A stretch of DNA of 64,000 nt from Klebsiella michiganensis (GCF_002925905.1 NZ_PRDB01000007.1:1-64000); one strand, 5' to 3'. Positions 29,533 through 38,846 are shown, counted from the first letter of the stretch. Program-made: numbers and translations. The notes: a model not told the origin generated them from the sequence alone.

Positions 29533-29691
29533 ATCATCTGTTATTGAATTGTGATTTTTTACGCCCCGGATTGCTCCGTTTTTATGAAATATCTCACAAA
29601 AACAAGCGCTCATGCTGTCCCTTTGCCTGATGGGCGATAATTTTTAACATCTAGTTCACCTGTTAAAAACAATAATCCTGAGGAGCAGACC

Positions 29692-31131
29692 ATGACAGCA
29701 CCCGTTCAACACCCTATGTATATTGACGGCCAGTTTGAACCCGGCCGCGGTGATGCATGGATTGATGTGATCAATCCGGCGACGGAAGCGCTGCTTTCGC
29801 GTATTCCCGACGGCAGCGCGGAAGATGCCCGGCGCGCGATTCTGGCCGCTGAGCGCGCGCAGCCTGGCTGGGAAGCCCTGCCGGCGATTGAACGAGCGGG
29901 GTGGCTGCGCAAAATCGCTGCCGGTATCCGCGAGCGGGCCGAGGAGATCGCCGCGCTGATCGTCGCCGAGGGCGGAAAAATACAGCAGCTGGCCGCGGTG
30001 GAGGTCTCCTTTACCGCCGATTATCTGGATTATATGGCCGAATGGGCGCGCCGTTATGAAGGTGAAATTGTACAGAGCGACCGGCCGGGGGAAAATATTC
30101 TGGTATTCAAGCGCGCGCTGGGCGTGACCACCGGCATTCTGCCGTGGAATTTTCCGTTCTTCCTGATTGCCCGCAAGCTGGCGCCGGCGCTCATTACCGG
30201 TAATACCATCGTGATTAAACCGAGTGAATTTACGCCGAATAACGCCATCGCTTTTGCGCAAATCGTCCATGATATCGGCCTGCCGAAAGGGGTCTTTAAC
30301 CTGGTGCTGGGGCGCGGCGAAACCGTGGGCCAGGAGCTGGCGAGCAATCCGAAAGTGGCGATGGTCAGCATGACCGGCAGCGTTGCCGCGGGCGAGAAGA
30401 TTATGGCCGCGGCGGCGAAAAACATCACCAAAGTGTGTCTGGAGCTGGGCGGTAAAGCGCCCGCTATCGTGATGGACGATGCGGATCTTGAGCTGGCGGT
30501 TAAGGCAGTGGTGGATTCTCGCGTAATTAATAGCGGGCAGGTGTGTAACTGCGTTGAGCGCGTATATGTGCAAAAGGGCATTTACGATCGCTTCGTTAAC
30601 CGTCTGGGCGAAGCGCTGAAGGCGGTGCAGTTTGGCGATCCGGCGTCTCGCGACGATATCGCAATGGGGCCGTTGATTAACGCCGCCGCGCTGGAGCGCG
30701 TGGAGCAGAAGGTGGCGAAAGCGGTGGCCCAGGGCGCGCGCGTCGTCCTGGGTGGGAAAGCGGTGACGGGTAAGGGCTATTTCTATCCGCCGACGCTGCT
30801 GCTGGACGTGCGCCAGGAGATGGATATCGTGCATGAAGAGACGTTCGGTCCGGTGCTGCCGGTGGTGGCGTTTGATACCCTTGAAGAGGCGCTGGCGATG
30901 GCCAACGATAGCGATTACGGGCTGACGTCGTCAATCTATACCCGCGATTTGAACGTCGCGATGAAGGCGATCAAAGGGTTGAAGTTTGGTGAAACCTATA
31001 TTAACCGCGAGAACTTCGAAGCGATGCAGGGTTTCCATGCCGGATGGCGTAAATCGGGCATCGGCGGCGCCGACGGGCGTCATGGTCTGAATGAGTATCT
31101 GCAAACCCAGGTAGTCTATCTGCAGGCCTGA
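29692..31131 (+). CDS. aldA: Lactaldehyde / glycolaldehyde dehydrogenase AldA
   Basis: NAD-dependent aldehyde dehydrogenase, 479 aa as in E. coli. It oxidises L-lactaldehyde (from fucose/rhamnose) and glycolaldehyde in the cytoplasm. The cofactor region is WNFPFFLIARKLAPALITGNTIVIKPSE. The catalytic Glu is in CLELGGKAPAIVM (near 250) and the Cys in NSGQVCNCVERVYV (near 285). Strong ribosome-binding site GAGGAG. Followed by a REP pair and the convergent gapC. Confidence 0.96.
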   Translation: MTAPVQHPMYIDGQFEPGRGDAWIDVINPATEALLSRIPDGSAEDARRAILAAERAQPGWEALPAIERAGWLRKIAAGIRERAEEIAALIVAEGGKIQQLAAVEVSFTADYLDYMAEWARRYEGEIVQSDRPGENILVFKRALGVTTGILPWNFPFFLIARKLAPALITGNTIVIKPSEFTPNNAIAFAQIVHDIGLPKGVFNLVLGRGETVGQELASNPKVAMVSMTGSVAAGEKIMAAAAKNITKVCLELGGKAPAIVMDDADLELAVKAVVDSRVINSGQVCNCVERVYVQKGIYDRFVNRLGEALKAVQFGDPASRDDIAMGPLINAAALERVEQKVAKAVAQGARVVLGGKAVTGKGYFYPPTLLLDVRQEMDIVHEETFGPVLPVVAFDTLEEALAMANDSDYGLTSSIYTRDLNVAMKAIKGLKFGETYINRENFEAMQGFHAGWRKSGIGGADGRHGLNEYLQTQVVYLQA

Positions 31132-31140
31132 GTCAGCAGA

Positions 31141-31290
31141 GAACCGGTGGGCTTCCCGGAGACGATGCTGCGCATCTGTCCGGGCTACCCAGCCCGCAGA
31201 CCGCCTCCCGGGTCGCGGCTGACGCCTTACCCGGGCTACCCAAACGCAGGCCGCACGTACCTGTAGCCTGGGCAAGGCGTCAGCCGCCCC
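31141..31290. repeat. BIME/REP cluster between aldA and gapC
   Basis: Three REP-like blocks: TGTCCGGGCTACC near 31180, GGGTCGCGGCTGACGCCTTACCCGGGCTACC near 31210-31240, and inverted GTAGCCTGGGCAAGGCGTCAGCCGC near 31263-31287. It sits between convergent gene ends, the usual place for such elements. Confidence 0.8.
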
Positions 31291-31296
31291 CGGGAT

Positions 31297-32295
31297 TTAT
31301 TTGGCGAACTTATCCAGTACGCGGATAAGCTGGGTAACGAAGCCATACTCGTTATCGTACCAGGAGACGGTTTTCACCAGCTGGAGATCGCCAACCTCGG
31401 CAATCTCCAGCTGCGTGGCGTCATAAATGGAACCGAAATGGCTGCCAATCACGTCCGACGAGACGATCTCCTCTTCGGTGTAACCGAATGATTCGTTGTT
31501 CGTCGCCGCGTTTTTCATCGCCTGATTGACTTCTTCGGCGGAGACCTTTTTCTCCAGCACCGACACCAGCTCAGTCACCGACCCGGTTTTCGTCGGCACG
31601 CGCTGGGCGTGGCCCTTCAGCTTGCCGCTAAGCGCTGGAATAACCAGCCCGATAGCTTTCGCCGCCCCGGTTGTATGCGGAATGATATTTTCCGCCGCCG
31701 CGCGGGAAGCGCGTAGATCTTTGCCGCGGGGGCCGTCAACCAGCGATTGCGTACCGGTATAGGCGTGAATCGTGGTCATGGTCCCCACCTTAATACCAAA
31801 GGCGTCATTCAGCACTTTCGCCATCGGCGCCAGGCAGTTGGTGGTGCAGGAGGCCACGGAAATAATCGTATCGTTTGCCTCCAGCGTGTCGTCGTTAACG
31901 TTATAGACAATGGTTTTCATATCGCCAGCGGGCGCGGAGATAAGCACTTTTTTAGCGCCGGCGGTCAGATGAGCTTGCGCTTTTTCCGCGGAGGTATAAA
32001 AACCCGTACACTCGACGATCAGCTCGGCACCGACCGCTTTCCACGGAATATGCTGAGCCTCTTTTTCGGCATAAACGGTAATTTTTTTGCCGTCAACGAT
32101 AAGCGCATCTTCAGTAAAATCGACGCTCCACGGGAAAGGTCCGTAGTTAGAATCATGCTTAAGCAGGTAGGCCAGTACCTTGGGGGAGGTGAGGTCGTTG
32201 ATAGCGACGACCTCTAAAGGACTATTAACCTCCAGTAATCGGCGCAGTACTAAACGTCCAATACGCCCAAATCCATTAATCCCGAGTTTACTCAT
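31297..32295 (-). CDS. gapC: Glyceraldehyde-3-phosphate dehydrogenase (intact GapC type)
   Basis: 332 aa, complete. The N-terminal NAD motif is [16 protein letters not shown], the catalytic Cys is in [12 protein letters not shown] (near 150), His is in [14 protein letters not shown] (near 177), and the C-terminus is [19 protein letters not shown]. Position next to aldA corresponds to E. coli gapC, which is a broken pseudogene in K-12. No internal stop or frameshift here. Whether it serves glycolysis beside gapA elsewhere is unknown. Confidence 0.92.
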   Translation of the reverse strand: MSKLGINGFGRIGRLVLRRLLEVNSPLEVVAINDLTSPKVLAYLLKHDSNYGPFPWSVDFTEDALIVDGKKITVYAEKEAQHIPWKAVGAELIVECTGFYTSAEKAQAHLTAGAKKVLISAPAGDMKTIVYNVNDDTLEANDTIISVASCTTNCLAPMAKVLNDAFGIKVGTMTTIHAYTGTQSLVDGPRGKDLRASRAAAENIIPHTTGAAKAIGLVIPALSGKLKGHAQRVPTKTGSVTELVSVLEKKVSAEEVNQAMKNAATNNESFGYTEEEIVSSDVIGSHFGSIYDATQLEIAEVGDLQLVKTVSWYDNEYGFVTQLIRVLDKFAK

Positions 32296-32509
32296 GAAGA
32301 ATCTCCAGGTCAGTTGAACTGTCAGGTGAAAACTTCTCCAGGCTTAGTTCAGCTGGCGGAATAGGGCAACCAACGATTTTTCCGGCGCCGTTAAATGCTG
32401 ATAAAAACGCGTACGGAAAAGTGAATAAATTCGGCGGGTTGTGGACGGGGCATTAAGGGTTAATAATTTTTTGTTTCAGCTTTATACGCCGCGGGCATAT
32501 TGGCAAGGG

Positions 32510-32537
32510 GTTGAAAAGATGGGCCCGGGAAGGGCCC
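32510..32537 (-). terminator. Terminator of the GNAT gene
   Basis: Stem GGGCCC/GGGCCC with loop TTCCC, followed leftwards by ATCTTTTC, 13 nt beyond the stop of the acetyltransferase gene. Confidence 0.65.
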
Positions 32538-32550
32538 GCCGGGTGGCCGA

Positions 32551-33045
32551 TTATTCGGCGTTCCCGCCCCGTTCAGCAAAAGCGGCAAGCGCGGCGCCGT
32601 CAAGGCGATAGCGAACCCACTCACTTTGCGCAACGGCGCCAATGCTCAGATAAAAATCAATGGCCGGCTGGTTCCAGTCGAGCACGCTCCACTCCAGGCG
32701 ACCGCACTCTCTTTTTACCGCCAGCTGAGCGATGGTTCGCAATAGCGCTTTTCCAGCGCCGCGACCGCGAAATTCGGGAGTGACGTACAGATCTTCCATA
32801 TAGATGCCGTTTCGACCGAGCCAGGTGGAATAGCTGGTGAAGAACACCGCGTACCCGGCAACCTTATTGTCAATCTCGCAGATTAGCGCTTCCGTTTTGC
32901 TGTCGCTGGCGAAAAGCGATGCCTGGATTTCATCTACCGTGGTGACCACCTGCTCCGGCGCTTTTTCATAAACCGCAAGCTCGTAAATCATGTCATAAAT
33001 TGCTTTTGCGTCCGCCGGGCGGGCCTGACGAATGGTCATATTCAT
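32551..33045 (-). CDS. GNAT-family N-acetyltransferase
   Basis: 164 aa from ATG 33045 (MNMTIRQARPADAKAIYDM). An 87-nt upstream extension to 33132 is in frame, but it would overlap the divergent LysR start and lacks family similarity. The acetyl-CoA loop is YMEDLYVTPEFRGRGAGKALL (near 83-103), followed by WSVLDWNQPAIDFYLSIGA. It resembles diamine/thialysine acetyltransferase-like GNATs (ELAVYEKAPEQV motif), but the substrate is unproven. Divergent from the LysR gene. Confidence 0.85.
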   Translation of the reverse strand: MNMTIRQARPADAKAIYDMIYELAVYEKAPEQVVTTVDEIQASLFASDSKTEALICEIDNKVAGYAVFFTSYSTWLGRNGIYMEDLYVTPEFRGRGAGKALLRTIAQLAVKRECGRLEWSVLDWNQPAIDFYLSIGAVAQSEWVRYRLDGAALAAFAERGGNAE

Positions 33046-33131
33046 TGGAGTACCTGTTGTGCCATCGTGAGTTTGATACCGCCAAGCATAAACGTTAAGG
33101 TTAGAAGAATTAAGTGCAATGAAATCACCCA

Positions 33132-34058
33132 ATGATGAATATTATGCATCCTGCGCTTCGCCGTCTTGATTTGAATCTGCTGCCGGTATTTGAGGCGGTC
33201 TACCGCTATCGTTCGGTGCGCCTGGCGGCGGAAGAGCTGGCGATGAGCACATCAGCGTTAAGCCACGCGCTATCCAGACTGCGCGCCGCGCTCAACGACC
33301 CGCTTTTCTATCGCGAAGGTCATCGTATGTGCCCCAGCGTATACGCCACCCAGCTCGCGCCTTCCATCGCTTCGGCGCTCAAGTTTTTAGATCAGGAGCT
33401 TACTCCGCAGCCGAAGTTTGTTGCCTCAGCCAGTACCGACTGCCTACAGATAGCGATCACGGACTTCACCGCGCAGTGCGTTTTCCCGACGCTGATGCCC
33501 AGGCTACAGCAACAGGCGCCAGGCCTGCGTTTCGAACTGCGCTATCTGCCGCACAGCCCGGCGCTGACGGAACTGCTGGCCGGCGAGGTGGATTTAGCGC
33601 TGGGATTTAGCGCGCTGGATGAAGCAGAGCATCCGGAGCTGGATGAGATTTGCTGGCTGAAAGATGATTATGTTGCGATAAGCAGCGCCAGGCGATCCCG
33701 GCTCACGCTGACGGACTACCTGGCAGCACAGCATCTGGTAGTCACCCCGTGGAATGAAAGCCAGGGCGTTCTCGACGTGCAGCTTGCGAAAATGGGCTTC
33801 TCGCGGCATATCACCATCAAAACCCCCTCTATGCTGAGCGCGCCAGCTATTATTGCGCAAAGTGAACTGCTTATGGCGATACCGCGCTCTGCCGCGGCAA
33901 AAATGACTGACGCGGCGACGCTGAAGGTCTTTGAATTACCGTTTGAGGTTCCGCCGTTTGAAGTGAAAATTTATTCCCACAAGCGGAGCGGGCAGCGCGG
34001 CGCGAGCCAGTGGCTGAAAGAGAGGCTGAGGGAGTGGGCCGCGACGGAACGAACCTGA
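33132..34058 (+). CDS. LysR-family transcriptional regulator
   Basis: 308 aa. N-terminal HTH in LDLNLLPVFEAVYRYRSVRLAAEELAMSTSALSHALSRLRAAL (about 12-54), then the periplasmic-binding-like effector domain. The NodD/LinR-type sequence (DLNLLPVFEAVY, DPLFYREGHRM) places it among regulators of small transporters and catabolic genes. It starts with two consecutive ATGs, and divergence from the GNAT gene suggests that gene as a target. The effector is unknown. Confidence 0.88.
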   Translation: MMNIMHPALRRLDLNLLPVFEAVYRYRSVRLAAEELAMSTSALSHALSRLRAALNDPLFYREGHRMCPSVYATQLAPSIASALKFLDQELTPQPKFVASASTDCLQIAITDFTAQCVFPTLMPRLQQQAPGLRFELRYLPHSPALTELLAGEVDLALGFSALDEAEHPELDEICWLKDDYVAISSARRSRLTLTDYLAAQHLVVTPWNESQGVLDVQLAKMGFSRHITIKTPSMLSAPAIIAQSELLMAIPRSAAAKMTDAATLKVFELPFEVPPFEVKIYSHKRSGQRGASQWLKERLREWAATERT

Positions 34059-34190
34059 TGTCTCGTTTGACGAGTCAGCGAAATATGCTTAACTCATGAG
34101 ACAACAAATGTGAATCGTCTGTTAACAGCCTGATGCGCGCTTCAGTGATAAGCGCAGCGTCATCTATCCTGATAACGTAAGAGAGAAAAA

Positions 34191-35162
34191 TTGAAATTAG
34201 CCGGACTCCATCCCGATGAACTGCGTCGCCTGCAATCGCTGCGGGCATCCGGATTACTTAATAGCGGAAAAGAAGAGCGTTTCGATCGCCTGACCCGGCT
34301 TGCGCGTACGCTCTACGATCTGCCGGTGGCGTCGGTTAGCCTCGTGGGAGAAAATACCCTGCATGTTAAATCCTGCGCCGGACTTGAAGTCGATACCCTG
34401 CCGAGGGATATCACGTTCTGCGCGCATACTATCCTGCAGACCGACCCTTTAATCGTTAATGACCTGCAGCAGGATCTGCGCTTTCACGATAACCCGCTGG
34501 TCACGGAAGCGCCTTTTATCCGCTTTTATGCCGGATACCCGGTACAGCTGCCTGACGGCGCGACGGTCGGCGCGTTCTGCCTGATGGACCACAAGCCGCG
34601 CGCCTTTTCCGTGCATGAGATACAAATATTAAGCGACCTGGCCGCCATCGTTGAAGATGAATTCAAGGTGCTCGACGCGGCGACCGCCGATGAGCTGACG
34701 GGGTTGTTCAACCGCCGGGGTTTTATGTCGTTAGCGGAGTACGCGCTGCTGACGGCCAGGCGGCGCAATGAACCGGCGAGCCTCGTATTTATCGATCTCG
34801 ATCGCTTTAAGCTGATTAACGATACCTGGGGTCATGAACAGGGGGATAAAGCCCTGACGGCGATGGCTGATTTGATGAAAGCCACCTTCCGGGAGTCGGA
34901 TATCATTGCCAGGCAGGGCGGAGATGAGTTTATTATCCTGCTTGCTAATACTGCCCAGCAGGCGGCGGGCATCGCGATGGCGCAGCTAAGCAATAACGTT
35001 GCTGAGTATAATCAACAGGCGGGCAATCCGTGGCAGCTGGCCTTTTCCTGGGGCTGCGTTGAATACGACCCTGCAACGCATCATAGCCTCAATGAGATCG
35101 TTGCGGTGGCGGACCGGCGCATGTATCAGGCGAAGACCAGCCATGGCGCCGAGCGCCGGTAG
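34191..35162 (+). CDS. GAF-GGDEF diguanylate cyclase
   Basis: 323 aa, no membrane segment, so a cytoplasmic cyclic-di-GMP synthase. The GAF domain is at about 20-160 (FDRLTRLARTLYDLPVASVSLVGE ... FYAGYPVQL). The GGDEF domain is at about 165-320 with an intact active site RQGGDEFIILL and an intact product-inhibition site RESD five residues before it. TTG start after AAGAGAGAAAAA; no upstream ATG is in frame, and the first internal ATG would remove much of the GAF domain. The ligand of the GAF domain is unknown. Confidence 0.92.
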   Translation: MKLAGLHPDELRRLQSLRASGLLNSGKEERFDRLTRLARTLYDLPVASVSLVGENTLHVKSCAGLEVDTLPRDITFCAHTILQTDPLIVNDLQQDLRFHDNPLVTEAPFIRFYAGYPVQLPDGATVGAFCLMDHKPRAFSVHEIQILSDLAAIVEDEFKVLDAATADELTGLFNRRGFMSLAEYALLTARRRNEPASLVFIDLDRFKLINDTWGHEQGDKALTAMADLMKATFRESDIIARQGGDEFIILLANTAQQAAGIAMAQLSNNVAEYNQQAGNPWQLAFSWGCVEYDPATHHSLNEIVAVADRRMYQAKTSHGAERR

Positions 35163-35227
35163 GGAACCGCCCGGCGTCGCCAGCCGATATTCGGCGTCTG
35201 GCTGATGCCGCGGCGGCTTGCGCTTCC

Positions 35228-35431
35228 TTAGTGGAGACCAAGGCGGATCAGTTCAACGGGCTCGAACTTACCTTCCGTCCCTTCCACTTCGACTGTCTTA
35301 TTACGGCGCAGCTGGGCTGGCGTTAAGCCCGTCGCGTGGATAGCGATAATTTTACCGGTTTTACCCGTCCCGTTAATCATCACCTGGCTGCCGTTAGTAA
35401 TAGGATTGCGGTTACGATCGTAAGTGATCAT
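35228..35431 (-). CDS. ydfZ: YdfZ-family small protein
   Basis: 67 aa, same length and pattern as E. coli YdfZ (MTTYDRNRN... there, [23 protein letters not shown] here). That protein was reported to bind selenium but lacks a defined function. It is a compact beta-rich domain ([35 protein letters not shown]). The ATG follows AAAAGGAGAAATCAGC. An FNR-type box lies about 100 nt upstream; E. coli ydfZ is a known strongly FNR-activated gene. Confidence 0.9.
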   Translation of the reverse strand: MITYDRNRNPITNGSQVMINGTGKTGKIIAIHATGLTPAQLRRNKTVEVEGTEGKFEPVELIRLGLH

Positions 35432-35474
35432 GCTGATTTCTCCTTTTAATCATCGGGTGGTAACAATCGCTTCT

Positions 35475-35497
35475 CGCGCCGGGCTGCCCCCGGCGCG
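35475..35497. other. GC-rich hairpin in the ydfZ leader
   Basis: 9-bp perfect stem CGCGCCGGG/CCCGGCGCG with a 5-nt loop, 44 nt upstream of the ydfZ start. No T tract. It may form in the ydfZ mRNA leader. Confidence 0.5.
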
Positions 35498-35534
35498 GAC
35501 GTAATACCAATACGCCTCTCGGCCCGTCATTTTG

Positions 35535-35548
35535 TTGTTTTTGATCAA
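35535..35548 (-). promoter_or_regulatory. FNR-type box upstream of ydfZ
   Basis: TTGTTtttgATCAA matches TTGAT-N4-ATCAA with one mismatch. It is about 104 nt before the ydfZ start, which fits FNR activation if the start of transcription is near 35495. Confidence 0.6.
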
Positions 35549-35722
35549 CTTCACACTTTTTAGCGTCCCTCAACGGGCTAACGAGCCGGAGACAGGCTTT
35601 GCCTGACCCGGAATCCGTACTGCTTTTGAAGACGATTCCGCGGGTATCAACCCCCGTGGAGGCCCGGGTTGCAGTCGCTGATGCGGCTGCTAAACTTTTT
35701 TCGGGCATAACGGAGCGGAACG

Positions 35723-35920
35723 ATGAAGAACAAAGAAGAGCAAACGGGGCTGATTGGTCTTGCCATTGGCGCGGCGGTTATTGGCCTGGTCTCTGGCCAG
35801 AGGCCAATCAACCGGGAAAGCATTGTTGAAGAACTGGTGAGGCTGGGCAGACAGAAGGGGGATGGCGTCGAGGACGAGATTTTTATGCAGGCGGCAACGC
35901 TGGTGCGCAAGGGGATATGA
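35723..35920 (+). CDS. Small protein with one membrane segment, unknown function
   Basis: 65 aa. Residues 8-25 (TGLIGLAIGAAVIGLVSG) form a short hydrophobic glycine-rich segment; the rest is charged and helical (IVEELVRLGRQKGDGVEDEIFMQAATLVRKG). The ATG follows GGAGCGGAACG. It converges with the two tiny ORFs on the other strand and shares a hairpin with them. I do not recognise a family. Confidence 0.6.
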   Translation: MKNKEEQTGLIGLAIGAAVIGLVSGQRPINRESIVEELVRLGRQKGDGVEDEIFMQAATLVRKGI

Positions 35921-35938
35921 TCCCGCCGGTAGAAGAAG

Positions 35939-35960
35939 CCCGGGTAGGCGAAAACCCGGG
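35939..35960. terminator. Hairpin between convergent small genes
   Basis: Stem CCCGGGT/ACCCGGG with an 8-nt loop, two bases beyond the stop of the 24-codon ORF on the minus strand and 18 nt beyond the 65-aa gene on the plus strand. The minus side is followed by a pyrimidine-rich tail (CTTCTTCT). Confidence 0.6.
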
Positions 35961-35961
35961 A

Positions 35962-36036
35962 TTAAACGGGGAGGAAGGTCATCATAAGATACGCTATCAC
36001 AATGCATATCAGCGCCATGTACCAGACAAAACTCAT
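35962..36036 (-). CDS. Tiny membrane peptide (24 aa), unannotated type
   Basis: Open frame of 25 codons including stop. Nearly all of the peptide is hydrophobic (MSFVWYMALICIVIAY, then LMMTFLPV), enough for one membrane helix, with no charged residue. The ATG lies 5 nt after the stop of the 54-aa gene, so re-initiation or coupling is possible; no strong ribosome-binding site of its own. It is the third frame in a leftward set headed by a LexA-controlled gene. Known SOS peptides such as TisB have similar size and nature, but I see no sequence match. Expression is unproven. Confidence 0.45.
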   Translation of the reverse strand: MSFVWYMALICIVIAYLMMTFLPV

Positions 36037-36040
36037 TCTG

Positions 36041-36205
36041 TTACCCGCCCTGTAGCGCCATGCCGGTCACCGCGTTAACCACGGTCGCGGCCATCAAAAC
36101 GCCGCCGACGATAGCGCAGGCACGGTTTTTCCGGGTCGCCCCCAACGTCAACATCACCACCGCTGCGGCAAAGAGGGGGATGGCTATTATGCTGAAAGTG
36201 TTCAT
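36041..36205 (-). CDS. Small two-helix membrane protein (54 aa)
   Basis: Two hydrophobic segments (SIIAIPLFAAAVVMLTLG, residues 4-21, and CAIVGGVLMAATVVNAVTGMA, about 30-50) are joined by a basic turn ATRKNR, giving a hairpin with the loop inside. It has a good ribosome-binding site (GAGGAAACG-ATG) and starts 21 nt after the dinI-like stop. No terminator is visible between them, so it should be co-transcribed and SOS-induced. I do not recognise a family. Confidence 0.65.
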   Translation of the reverse strand: MNTFSIIAIPLFAAAVVMLTLGATRKNRACAIVGGVLMAATVVNAVTGMALQGG

Positions 36206-36226
36206 CGTTTCCTCAACACTCGTCCG

Positions 36227-36469
36227 TTAATCTTCCTGCATCCACATATCGGCTTCTTCGAACATCTCCTGCACGGCGCGGCTGATCTGCTCCTTCTCGT
36301 GCTTGCTGGCGTCAGTATTGATGGAAGCCAGGGTCATCATCGGCTTAACGCGGACGTCGGCATCGGGAAAAATGCGATGCACTCGCTTCGTCAGTTCATT
36401 AAGAATGATCTCTTTAGCGCCGGCCAATCCCTCGAAATTTCTTTTGTCATAAATCAGCTCTACGAACAT
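36227..36469 (-). CDS. DinI-family protein (MsgA-like)
   Basis: 80 aa with the DinI/MsgA pattern: N-terminal beta strand MFVELIYDKRN, the helix KEIILNELTKRVHRIFPDADVRVKPM and the acidic C-terminal helix EMFEEADMWMQED. DinI modulates RecA filaments and LexA cleavage; Salmonella MsgA is a macrophage-survival factor of the same family and is the closest by recall. The ATG follows GGGATAAAAA. Its promoter (TTGACG-N16-TACAAT) has a LexA box in the spacer, so it is an SOS gene. Confidence 0.88.
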   Translation of the reverse strand: MFVELIYDKRNFEGLAGAKEIILNELTKRVHRIFPDADVRVKPMMTLASINTDASKHEKEQISRAVQEMFEEADMWMQED

Positions 36470-36501
36470 TTTTTATCCCGTTGATGATAATAGCAGGGAG
36501 T

Positions 36502-36529
36502 ATTGTACTGTGATTATATACAGCGTCAA
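36502..36529 (-). promoter_or_regulatory. SOS promoter with LexA box
   Basis: LexA box 36506-36525, TACTGTGATTATATACAGCG on the plus strand, contains perfect CTGT-N8-ACAG. Reading leftwards, -35 TTGACG (36529-36524) and -10 TACAAT (36507-36502) are 16 bp apart, with the CTGT-N8-ACAG core exactly filling the spacer. The start codon of the dinI-like gene is 32 nt past the -10. Confidence 0.88.
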
Positions 36530-36694
36530 GGCCGAGGTATACGTTCCCCGTATTCCTGCGCCGGGGATAACTCGCCGCTTTTGCATTAAATGCGTGAAAC
36601 CGACAATTGTTTTTTTATAAGTACGTAAAAGTTAATGAATTTTTAATAAAAGGTGTTTATGTTGGCGATATCACCGTTTTATTAAGGGTTTCTC

Positions 36695-37222
36695 ATGCGC
36701 GATAAATATTCTGGCCTGCAAATTGGCATCCACTGGCTGGTGTTTCTTTTAGTGATAGGCGCTTACGCGGCGATGGAGCTGCGGGGCTTTTTCCCCCGCA
36801 GCGCGCGACCCGCCATCAATATGATTCACGTCTCCTGCGGGATTTCTATTTTTGTTCTGATGGTGGTGCGCCTGTTGGTGCGTCTCAAATCCCCGGCGCC
36901 GCCAATTGTGCCTAAGCCGTCGCCGATGATGACCGGCTTCGCTCATCTGGGGCATCTGGTTATCTATCTGCTGTTTATCGCGCTGCCGGCCATCGGCATG
37001 GTCATGATGTACTACCGCGGTAACCCGTGGTTCGCGTTTGGCCTGATCATGCCGCACGCGGCGGAAAGCAACTTTGAGCTGGTGGATACCCTGAAAGCGT
37101 GGCACGAGCTGCTGGCCAATACCGGCTACTTTATCATTGGCCTGCACGCGCTGGCGGCGCTGTTACACCACTACTTCTGGAAAGATAACACGCTGCTGAG
37201 GATGATGCCGCGCAGGCGTTAA
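36695..37222 (+). CDS. cybB: Cytochrome b561 CybB
   Basis: Inner-membrane di-heme cytochrome b, 175 aa, four membrane helices. Heme-ligand histidines are in QIGIHWLVFLL, MIHVSCGISIFVLM, TLKAWHELLAN and IGLHALAALLHHYFW. In E. coli CybB is a superoxide:ubiquinone oxidoreductase. Strong match across its length, including the C-terminal KDNTLLRMMPRRR. A classic terminator follows. Confidence 0.95.
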   Translation: MRDKYSGLQIGIHWLVFLLVIGAYAAMELRGFFPRSARPAINMIHVSCGISIFVLMVVRLLVRLKSPAPPIVPKPSPMMTGFAHLGHLVIYLLFIALPAIGMVMMYYRGNPWFAFGLIMPHAAESNFELVDTLKAWHELLANTGYFIIGLHALAALLHHYFWKDNTLLRMMPRRR

Positions 37223-37230
37223 ACCTCGAT

Positions 37231-37254
37231 AAACCCGCTTCGGCGGGTTTTTTT
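37231..37254 (+). terminator. Intrinsic terminator of cybB
   Basis: AAACCCGC-TTCG-GCGGGTTT followed by T residues, 9 nt after the cybB stop; a UUCG tetraloop hairpin. Confidence 0.92.
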
Positions 37255-37351
37255 GTCTCATTCTTCGGGGCCTCAACTTCCGCTAAGCGCAAATTCTCGC
37301 CGCTATGCTACGGTTAAAGCGGCGAAGCCATTTGCCTCATGGCAACAATAA

Positions 37352-37376
37352 ATATAGTATACCCCCCTATATGATA
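37352..37376 (+). promoter_or_regulatory. FrmR-type operator
   Basis: TATAGTATACCCCCCTATA: a run of C between A/T inverted flanks, the form bound by the FrmR/RcnR/CsoR family, 15 nt upstream of the frmR start. Confidence 0.7.
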
Positions 37377-37390
37377 TGGAGGGCGTCACC

Positions 37391-38807
<1,417 letters not shown>

Positions 38808-38822
38808 TTTTCCTGGTGAAAA

Positions 38823-38846
38823 ATAACCCGGGCATGCCCGGGTTAT
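38823..38846. terminator. Hairpin after frmA
   Basis: Perfect 24-bp palindrome (ATAACCCGGGCA/TGCCCGGGTTAT) 15 nt after the frmA stop, between convergent genes. T-rich only weakly (CGTTTAA). Confidence 0.65.

Noticed and set aside
29656..30834. 392-aa minus-strand frame across aldA
   Set aside because: His/Arg-rich antisense shadow of a catalytic-site-complete aldA.
35412..35708. 98-aa and 105-aa minus-strand frames around the 65-aa gene (35412-35708, 35690-36007)
   Set aside because: They cross promoter and hairpin sequence, overlap better-supported genes and lack ribosome-binding sites.
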